Positions 56,732-64,000 of a stretch of 64,000 bases of DNA are shown here, piece after piece. Under the pieces are notes generated by a model. It was given only the letters and a program-made list of their open reading frames with translations, made no database searches and was not told the origin of the DNA. A program made the position numbers and the translations under genes. Numbering within the stretch: position 1 is the stretch's first letter; each line of letters starts with the position of its first letter. The stretch is from Litoditis marina. Lineage: Eukaryota > Nematoda > Chromadorea > Rhabditida > Rhabditidae. The DNA lies in assembly GCA_964036275.1 (NCBI GenBank), contig OZ038437.1, forward strand, positions 4,592,501 to 4,656,500, in the 5' to 3' direction.

Positions 56732-57729
56732 CATGTTCATGTATCCTGTACCCGTATGAGTCGAATTAGCTTAGCCAACAAATATACCTCACACTTGCTG
56801 TTCACCAAACAAAATTTGCAAACACTTTCAAATAAGAACTCATAAATAAAAGTGAAATTACAGAAGTATTCAAATAGTGATCAACTTACCGTGAGTTGCA
56901 TCCCAAATGATAAAAACAAACAGAGTTCGCGATCGAAAATAGAAACCAGTAGCAAGAAATACCCGTAAAAAGCTGAAACATTCTTTAAAAACATTCCTGA
57001 CGTTAATTCTGATTTTATAAAAATCAACAAATTTCTCACATGGAAATATACACCCATGTTTATATGTAACCAACAATAGGAAAGAATACATTTTCACTCA
57101 ACAATGAAAACTCAATAAAACATCTACGATGATCACTGCCTCGAAGTTCTTGGATTAACTTCTCGAAAACTATTAACATAATTGTATATGAAATGTAATA
57201 GTTGGTCCGAATTTGTAACACAGCGACATGAGTTTTCTGGGTGCAGGTCGTTTTTTCATAATGATAATCTCATTCGATCACCAAAACACCGTGCACACAC
57301 TCATTATAACACGATTGCGAAAAGAGGATCAATTATTTTCAGATTGGAAGTTGGAAGGTTATACAAGAGTTAACAGTCCTTGGTCAATATTTATATTGGG
57401 CTTTGAAAAACACACAATTCAAGGTACCAGGAATGAGTCATTCAAAATAAAAAGTCATTAAAGTAAAGTCATTAATTCACTTTTAGTCAGGATTTGTAAA
57501 ATACAAAAATTTTCGAAAACTTTATTTCTGATTTTCCACTGTTCTTGTATTTAATGACTTTTACTTTCAAAAGACTTTTACTTTAATGACTTTTTATTTT
57601 CAATGACTTATTCTGGTTGCCACAATTCACAATGAAGTATGAAGAAAGTGCATATAATAAACACAATATACACTAAAGTACATACATAATAGAGTGAACG
57701 AATGACAACAAATACACTAGTTAGGTCAA
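56732..57729. other. Intergenic, no recognised feature
   Basis: AT-rich. Near 57440-57605 the motifs AAAGTCATTAAAGTAAAGTC and complementary ACTTTAATGACTTTTTATTT form an imperfect inverted repeat of about 160 bp. Nothing coding is seen. Confidence 0.5.
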
Positions 57730-58245
57730 ATCAATTTTTGAGGTACAGGCAGGTAAAAGTGATCTCCAAACCAATTCGCTGTTTTACAATGCAGGAAATA
57801 TCTTTGAAAATAGTCCTCCATTCAATGGAAAAATGTGCTATTTGGATGAGTATACATTAAACATAAACATTGAATTAAAGAACAAATAAACTACGGCTAA
57901 CTCGTGTCATTTTCCGGAGTATACTTATAAACGTGATCTCAAAACAAGGTGGCTACTTTACAATGCATGAAATATCCTTTAAAACAGTCCTTCAAGCAAT
58001 ATTTATAATGTGCTACTTGGAAATTTATACAACACAATAAAGTTTATATAGAATCATACAGACAAGGAAAGAACCTGTGTTATTTCGAATAATTTCTCGA
58101 GTTACACTCATACACATGATCTCCAAATAACGTCCTTACAATGCAGGACAGTCTTTAGAACAGTCTTTCAATCAATATTTTAACTACACTATTCGAATTA
58201 TTATACAGAATATCAATAAGTAAGTTAAAAACAAACAAACTAAGG
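57730..58245 (-). pseudogene. Three decaying tandem copies of PLA2-like gene 2 last exon
   Basis: Directly downstream of the gene (minus strand), segments near 58085-58170, 57905-58000 and 57735-57830 repeat the pattern TACACTCATA.ACGTGATC then TTTACAATGCAGGA seen in the last exon at 58266-58320. Spacing is about 165-180 bp and divergence differs between copies. Confidence 0.8.
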
Positions 58246-59426
58246 TCAACTTGTATCATTTTTTGGGGTACACTCATAAACGTGATCCCCCAACCAAGTG
58301 GCTACTTTACAATGCAGCAAATGTACTGTGTATCTACAGAAGACATTTGTGTTGACACTTCTGATACAGTTGCAGAACTCCTTGTCACACTCCTCTAGTG
58401 GATTACATGCATCGAAGCAGCGGTCGTGGGCCACACAGCAGTTATTCACTGAAACAGAATAATAGATAAGAGATTTGTTATTTCGAATATAGTTTACATC
58501 ATGCCTACGTGGGTCTTCACAGTACATGTTTTAGCTCAGTAATATTCCTTCTTATTTTCATAAGTCGTGGGCTTCACAGCAGTTGATAACTAAAAACACA
58601 AACATAGGGAGTGAACATATTTAAACGTAGTTTGATCTGTACATGTGTGGGCGGTGCACTAGCTGTTAATCGAGTTCAAAATTTCGAGTACTCGAGTTTT
58701 CGAGTCGAATCGAGTTTCGAGTTCGACTGTAAAACCCTCGTGGGCAGATGTTCAACGAAATCTGTAACTATAGAAAATGACCAACGGTGAGTTGTAAAGT
58801 GATGTGCATGCACGGCGCATCAAACTATAGTGAGTGCCAAATTTATAAATTTCCGTCTCTCGCCAGAATCGAACCTGCGAGCAAAAGTTTCGTAGCAGGG
58901 CGCTAACCACTGCTCTATTAGAGCACATGATGGCCTAGCTTTGGAATCGAATACTTGTGTGCGTACACAGCGGAAAGTGAGATATACAGTACCCTCCCGC
59001 CTTTTCGTTGGCGACGACTATATATTCTCTTCGTCTGGTTTCATTTGAAAACTACCATTGTGGACCTCACTGGACTGTGAAAAAATGAAACCAGACAAAT
59101 AGAAATAACACATTGATTGTTATCGAGATGTGCACCGTATATATCGGTCAAATATAATACTTTGCCGTTTTCTAAATACTGAAAGGTTCCTGAGGGACAC
59201 CTGATCCGGGGGGTACTCACACTACTACTGAAGTTGATTTTGCTGCTTAGAAAAGGTAACAATAATTAAACTAACTTTCGATCTGATCGCAAAATAACGT
59301 CGAGACATAGGATGCGGAGTGCACAGTCCAGTGAGGTCCACAATGGTAATTTTCAAATGAAACCAGACAAAGACTGGGCAGTATGAGAAAGTTGCAGATG
59401 AATGCAAGAAGAGAGCGCATCTGCAT
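58246..59426 (-). CDS. Secreted phospholipase A2-like protein 2 (short)
   Basis: Two exons: 59426-59276 and 58448-58246; 117 residues ending in TGA. The start could be the ATG at 59426 or the second at 59420; an acceptor lies directly before the first. A signal peptide (about 1-21) precedes Y-H-C-G-P-H-W, S-Y-V-S-T-L-F-C-D-Q and C-C-V-A-H-D-R-C-F-D-A-C with His58-Asp59. It lacks the calcium-loop GG and ends soon after W-L-G-D-H-V-Y-E-C, about 45 residues earlier than its paralogues at 55170 and 62391, so it is C-terminally truncated relative to them. Decayed last-exon copies follow it, and the truncation may have come from that rearrangement. Intron position and phase match the other two. Confidence 0.8.
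58560..58600 (-). pseudogene. Copy of PLA2-like gene 2 exon 2 start
   Basis: GTCGTGGGCTTCACAGCAGT then TGATAACTAAAAAC parallels the real exon start region GTCGTGGGCCACACAGCAGT then TATTCACTGAAAC (58424-58455), in the intron. Confidence 0.75.
58826..59022 (-). mobile_element. Family A element (copy A9, well preserved)
   Basis: TATAGTGAGTGCCAA to TTGGCGACGACTATA, with B-box complement GAATCGAACC and A-box complement GCTAACCACTGCTCTATTAG, in the intron of PLA2-like gene 2. Confidence 0.85.
59034..59077 (+). pseudogene. Inverted copy of PLA2-like gene 2 exon 1
   Basis: Reads on the plus strand TCTGGTTTCATTTGAAAACT then ACCATTGTGGACCTCACTGG and ACTGTG, which is the coding strand of exon 1 (59331-59380) in opposite orientation, within the gene's own intron. 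Confidence 0.85.
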
Positions 59427-59511
59427 CTGAACTCGTTATAAGAGTTTAAAAAAGTTAAAAGAGTATATTATGACGTATTTATCGAACCAGCGGATGCAAA
59501 AAAGCATTTAA

Positions 59512-59800
59512 GTAGTGGAAAGGCAGAGTAGTAGTTTCCAAATGAAACCTGGCGGCGTAGCAATCCCTCAAAAATCTCATGAGATACCTCATGAGCTATT
59601 CGTATGAGCTTCTCATGAGCTTCCATTGATTGCTATGCTACAACATTGAGAGCTCACAAGTAGCTCATGAGGTATCTCATGAGAAACTCATATGAACTTC
59701 TCATGAGATTGGATGGATTGCTACGCCGCCAGACAGGAACTGGGCAGTATAAGGAGGTTACAAGTGAGAACAAGAAAATTACGCATTTTAAACCTCTGAA
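59512..59800 (-). pseudogene. Copy of PLA2-like gene 2 exon 1, split by family E
   Basis: The left part TTTCCAAATGAAACC and the right part AGACAGGAACTGGGCAGTAT then AAGGAGGTTACAAGTGAGAA match exon 1 (59353-59420). The two are separated by a 180-bp family E element. Confidence 0.8.
59551..59730. mobile_element. Family E foldback element (copy E1)
   Basis: 180 bp, ends GGCGGCGTAG and CTACGCCGCC; arms rich in CTCATGAG palindromes (ATCTCATGAGATACCTCATG). Inserted in an exon relic. Confidence 0.9.
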
Positions 59801-60060
59801 AAAAGTAAATTGAATCGTGTACAATAAACATTTAACCAGTGGGTGTGAAGAACTAATGAAAGGTTCAAAAGACACCAAGAGAACTCGAAACAAAAACACC
59901 CAAAAGTTATATTTACTCGCAATGTTATCGATCTAATATATAATTTAATTCAGTTCTATCAACGACCATGAATGGAAGCGTACGAAAAACATGATAAGAG
60001 GATTTGAGGGACTTTCCGATCAAATTTTTTTATTTTCACTCAGAAAACTGCGAGATTGGT

Positions 60061-60298
60061 ATAGTTCCGGTCATTGCTACTGAGACTTGGCAGCGTGCCA
60101 ATGAATATTCCAGGCAATTCTTCAAAACTTTGGAGTTGTTCAAAATACGGAATTTTTCGGTCAACGGTTGTTCAGTTTCACAAGAACACGTAAATAAAAA
60201 AGGTTCCCAATTAATTATGTGTGCTCTAAGAAATAGTCATCCGAAAATCTTGGCACCATGCCAACGACTCTCAGTGGCAATGAAACGAACTATACTCC
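60061..60298. repeat. Inverted-repeat element related to family D
   Basis: ATAGTTCCGGTCATTGCTAC then TGAGACTTGGCAGCGTGCCA on the left; ATGCCAACGACTCTCAGTGG and CAATGAAACGAACTATA on the right. A relative lies at 62099-62326. Confidence 0.65.
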
Positions 60299-60357
60299 GG
60301 TGATCATTTGGTTGAACATAGATTTCGCGGAGTGTTTCAATAAGTTCATTCACGAGA

Positions 60358-60588
60358 TATAGTATTTTTCACTCTTACTGAGACCGCTACAGTAGATTTT
60401 GAAACTTCTATGTCGTCTTCCTCACGTACCTGTGATCGGAAAGCTAGAAGATTTCCGAACCTCATTTTCGTCCTCATTTACAATGAATGTACGAGAGGAC
60501 TTTTGATGAAAAAAATTTCAGCTTCACAACAGCCCCGCGAGGTTTGTAAAGTTACTGTAGAGTCTCAGTAGGAATGGTGTAAACTATG
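60358..60588. mobile_element. Family D element (copy D6)
   Basis: TATAGTATTTTTCACTCTTA to AGGAATGGTGTAAACTATG. Confidence 0.75.
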
Positions 60589-61026
60589 ACTTGGAAGCTA
60601 AAATAACGAGATGTTTGGACATTACTAGCGTGCCAGGTGTGGATGTCTACTGCTCGTGAGATAAACTACTTGTTGCACTGCTCATTAATTTTCACGTCGT
60701 ATATTACACTTTCGTAGCGCTTCCGGTCCACTGAGGATGATTCATTCTATCAAAGCAAGTGAACAACAGGACACAAAAGTATTGATTATTATTGTACAAT
60801 AAGAAAGTGGGATGATCACATTGAGTTTGTAAGAACCTCAAGAAATTTGTTAGTTTTTCATTAAGGTCGTAATCAGAAATATCCCGTCTAACAGCCTCCA
60901 ACCTACGTCATTTCTCTGCTTTGAACTGAGTAGTACAAGTGTCGTGCACTATAGTGCATAGAGCGAGACGCACAGGACAAGGTGAGGGTGTCGGGATGCT
61001 CCATATATACTATTAGTCACATGCAC

Positions 61027-61141
61027 AGTCAAACATGTTAAACACAGCAGAGCTCTGAAACGTACTATTACACTATTACAGAACATGATTTCTCATTGGA
61101 ACGCTAACTTTACATGACCATTAGTTTCACTTCTAGTATAC
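61027..61141. repeat. Family G fragment
   Basis: ACATGTTAAACACAGCAGAG at one end and TTTCACTTCTAGTATA at the other, with GGAACGCTAACTTTACATGA. Confidence 0.55.
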
Positions 61142-61710
61142 GTATTTTGCTGGGTTACTCATCTCTGACACGGAGCACTCAGTCAACGAACTAACTGCTT
61201 TCATTGAAAACCTACAAAGAGGGGATGCTGCAACATACACCGTGTATTTTCAAAATAGCGATCTGTGTTGGCAGAAGCATTTTATTAACATCTAATTATA
61301 TGAAACAAAACAATACAATATAGTAAAAAGTATCTAAAGCGTAACAATAAGTTTATGGTATTGTAAAAACAAAAGTAAACGTGAAAAAAAAGCTAATTTA
61401 GAATATATGTCTAAATAAATTAGCGTTAAAGCTGGCGAAAATTACTAATCGGTACAACTCAAAAAGTCTTGAATTTACAATAAGCAGAGCGTACAGGGTT
61501 GAGCTGATTTTCTAAATGAAAACTTATCAAAACAGGCCAGTTTTATAAAGAAAAGTGTGCGCATGGGTTCAAGCGGCAATATTGCGCAAATGTGCAAATA
61601 CTACTTATCAATCTAACTTCTGATTGATGTTCAGGTTTGCAACGCAGCCTGCAACCTGGGGGCTCGAAGTATAAACTTATGCTAATAACGAACTCAGCTA
61701 TAGGAAGTGA
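61142..61710. other. Intergenic, no recognised feature
   Basis: AT-rich, short inverted stretch GCTAATTTAGAATATA.. with TAAATTAGC near 61390-61425. No gene or known repeat recognised. Confidence 0.45.
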
Positions 61711-61711
61711 C

Positions 61712-61932
61712 TATGTACTCTGTTTCACCAATCGATGTTCTTCTACAGTAATTCGTTGAATATTCAGAAGGGTTCTCAACTTGCAGAATGTGTTGGTGCG
61801 AAAGTTCAAAGAACCCTTCTGAAACTTGGAAAAAATCCAAAAATGCCAACATACCAAACCTTGATCTCAAGCATATCACATGGCATACATGGCACATAGC
61901 ATATGTAGAAGGTTACAAGTTGGTGGAACACG
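61712..61932. mobile_element. Family B element (copy B6)
   Basis: TATGTACTCTGTTTCACCAA to TACAAGTTGGTGGAACACG, diverged in the middle. Confidence 0.65.
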
Positions 61933-62098
61933 CCAAAATGCACTATTTCCGACCAAAAGCAGTACGATTAAAGATCGAACTACAAACACAGCCAATTTAA
62001 ACTAAGATCGTTTAGAAAAGAGCGAACCATAAATGAAAGAATTGACACATTTTGCAACATGTGAGTGTTGGATGTGAGTGTTAGCTAAACATGCTACT

Positions 62099-62326
62099 AT
62101 AGTTCTCGCCATTCCCACTGAGACTTTGACAGAATGAAACTTCAAATGATTATATTTTGTAGAAACAAAAAGTTTTACAATAACAATTTTAACAACGTAC
62201 TGCAACAATGCTTAACTACGGTTCAGAGAAATTTTAAGCGTTTGGAAATACAATAACGTGGTGAAAAGCCGTCTGGAAATTTTGTTGGCACGTTGCCGTG
62301 GTCTCAGTGGGATTGGTTGGAACTAT
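62099..62326. repeat. Inverted-repeat element related to family D
   Basis: TATAGTTCTCGCCATTCCCA then CTGAGACTTTGACAGAATG on the left; GTTGCCGTGGTCTCAGTGGG and ATTGGTTGGAACTATA on the right. Confidence 0.65.
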
Positions 62327-62390
62327 ACAGAATCGATCGATTTGTTAGTTCATTTATATTTTTGACCTTCAATCAATCAACCTATGATTT

Positions 62391-63676
62391 TCAAAATATC
62401 ATCACAGAGTCATACAGTTCGTCGTACCGATCTGATACAGCTCGCCGCTCGAATGGTTTCAAGTTATTATAGAATTTGTACTTCTCTGAACGGTTTTGAC
62501 CGCGGTGTTCATGAACCTCTCTGACAAACTTCTCAAGATGGGAATCTAGACAGTTGTAGGTCAAATGACCCATTGTCGCTGCAAATACACTATGTCCCAT
62601 GTGTACGGAAAAGGTACAGAAGAGCTTGAAATCTAAGCTGACGAGGCACTGGGCGAAATTAGCATCACATTCGTGTTGGGGTAGACGACAATCGTCATAG
62701 CAGGCGTCATGCTGGATGCAGCATTGGTTGACTGAAACAAAGATAAACAACAAATGATGAAAAAGTTGAAATACAATTATACTGTTAACCTAGATCCCAC
62801 CTATATAAACTCAATACATTCATGTGTTATATGTTTAATGCCTCCGCCTCTTGAACGGGAAGAGGAGTGGGGGGGGGGGTCAAAGTGTTAAGCGCAGCTC
62901 CAAAGCTTCGTGTTTATTGGGCTTCTCATGCAAGGTAGTTACATTAGGCGTCTAAAAAAGACAATTCCGAATCAGACATCATCAAGGGGGTTTTTGTCCG
63001 AATTGATTTCAATTTGTGATGGGTATGAATTACTTATTTGGTTTGATCTTTATCGCAGCCCATACCCTCCTAGATAGTGGATTGGTTGGTGGACGCCTAA
63101 AGTTCTCGCCACTCAGAGCGAGTGGCTACAATTGTCTGCGATTGGCTAACTACAAAAACAAGAGAGCATGCAGGTCAATGAGGACGCAGACATCTGCGTC
63201 TCTCTGACCTGCACACTCTCTCGTTGAGACTGTTACGTGGCTGGCCAATCGGCTTGAATTTGTCTAAAATGCAACACAATTTGGCAGCGTGCCAATTAAT
63301 TCTTAGGTAGTTTTCTATTGTTGGGGTTATTCCAATGGAATTCTCTCAGCGATTTTCACTTTTTGTCAAAACAAACGATCAAACTGTTTGGGAAAACCTA
63401 TGTTTGCTCTGAGAAATAGAGAGGCCAATCGGTCTAAGTACGGATAAAACAAACCACCTATCTCCGTTTCAAACCCCAGATCAGTTTATCGACTCGGTAA
63501 TGTGAGGATAACTTTATAAATGCGAACTAACCTTCAGTTTGAGCGCAGGTTAGGGTTGAGAGGTAAGATGCCGCTTTGGACAAATAATTGATTCCACAAT
63601 GATAGTTCGATGGCCATTCAAGTGAGAAAGTCAGATTGAATTGTAGGAAAAACAGAAGAAAATAGAGAGAACGCAT
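62391..63676 (-). CDS. Secreted phospholipase A2-like protein 3
   Basis: Two exons: 63676-63532 and 62731-62391; 161 residues ending in TGA. A signal peptide (about 1-18) precedes W-P-S-N-Y-H-C-G-I-N-Y-L, S-Y-L-S-T-L-T-C-A-Q, then C-C-I-Q-H-D-A-C-Y-D-D-C with His56-Asp57. Later cysteines (ECDANFAQC, FCTFSVHMGH, YNCLDSH) match PLA2-like gene 1 in spacing. The calcium-loop glycines are missing, as in the other two. An acceptor is placed six bases before the ATG. The single intron has the same position and phase as in its paralogues. No poly(A) signal was identified. It is probably a secreted lipid-binding or phospholipase-like protein. Confidence 0.85.
62868..62879 (+). repeat. Poly-G tract
   Basis: About eleven G residues in the intron of PLA2-like gene 3. 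Confidence 0.9.
63150..63250. repeat. Family L foldback
   Basis: GAGAGCATGCAGGTCAATGA and AGACGCAGACATCTGCGTCT form a palindrome with CTGACCTGCACACTCTCTCG. Confidence 0.65.
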
Positions 63677-63742
63677 GTCTACCTGAACAGAAACTTTTTT
63701 TAACGCGAACTAGCGAAATCGCTATGTCATTTCTTGACTTCT

Positions 63743-63922
63743 GGCGGCGTAGAAGTTCCTCAAAAATCTCACGAGATACCTCATGAGCTATTCGCATGAG
63801 CTTCTCATGAGATTCTATTGATTGATATGCTACAACATTGAGAGTTCCCGAGTAGCTCATGAGGTATCTCTTGAGAAACTCATATGAACTTCTCGTGAGA
63901 TTGGAGGGATCGCTACGCCGCC
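63743..63922. mobile_element. Family E foldback element (copy E2)
   Basis: 180 bp, ends GGCGGCGTAG and CTACGCCGCC, same length as copy E1 and closely similar along its length. It lies just upstream of PLA2-like gene 3. Confidence 0.9.
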
Positions 63923-63956
63923 TGGCATAAAGTTTGAATTCAACACAGTTTGAGGG

Positions 63957-64000
63957 TATAGTCTTTTCCATTCCTACTGAGACTCCTACAGTAGGATTTC
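63957..64000. mobile_element. Family D element, cut by window edge (copy D7)
   Basis: TATAGTCTTTTCCATTCCTA then CTGAGACTCCTACAGTAGGA; continues beyond the window. Confidence 0.7.

Noticed and set aside
63618..63971. 117-codon minus-strand open frame
   Set aside because: It joins a family E element to PLA2-like gene 3 upstream sequence and exon 1 in a different frame from the signal peptide.

Overview
The window reads as nuclear DNA of a Caenorhabditis-type nematode. The evidence is a near full-length serotonin transporter of the MOD-5/SERT type (670 residues as modelled), worm splice acceptors of the TTTCAG type, several coding first exons sitting directly after an acceptor as expected for trans-splicing, and the AT-rich intergenic DNA. 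The species is not identifiable from sequence alone. The introns are longer and more repeat-filled than is usual in C. elegans. All gene models are hand-assembled from reading frames and splice sites; every junction was checked for phase.

Layout. On the plus strand: a TLC-domain membrane protein (577-4913), a second TLC-domain paralogue with matching exon sizes (11842-15744), mod-5 (18 coding exons, 28348-45860), and a CLCC1/MCLC-family ER chloride-channel-like protein (48106-53911). On the minus strand: three secreted phospholipase A2-like genes (55170-56250, 58246-59426, 62391-63676), each with a signal peptide and an intact Cys-Cys-x-x-His-Asp core but a degenerate calcium loop. The stretches 4.9-11.8 kb and 15.7-28.3 kb show no convincing gene and consist of repeats and unrecognised AT-rich DNA.

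Repeats. At least ten families of small inverted-repeat elements (here called A to L) are scattered through introns and intergenic DNA, often nested. Family A is notable: it has TIR-like ends (TATAGT...) but carries a tRNA-like core with A-box and B-box matches, and one copy carries a different, Asp/Glu-tRNA-like core between the same ends. A separate element with a B-box and an (AAT)n tail looks like a conventional tRNA-derived SINE.

Most unusual pattern. Almost every gene has one or more short decayed copies of its own exon edges in the adjoining intron or flank (exon end plus donor, or acceptor plus exon start). I count about 16 sites across six of the seven genes. Some copies are intact enough to act as alternative exons: two stop-ended copies of exon 7 and an in-frame 21-codon copy of exon 8 in the CLCC1-like gene, and a second readable copy of the last exon of the first PLA2-like gene. 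The first intron of mod-5 also contains a 172-bp satellite-like array with at least eleven CACGTG E-boxes.
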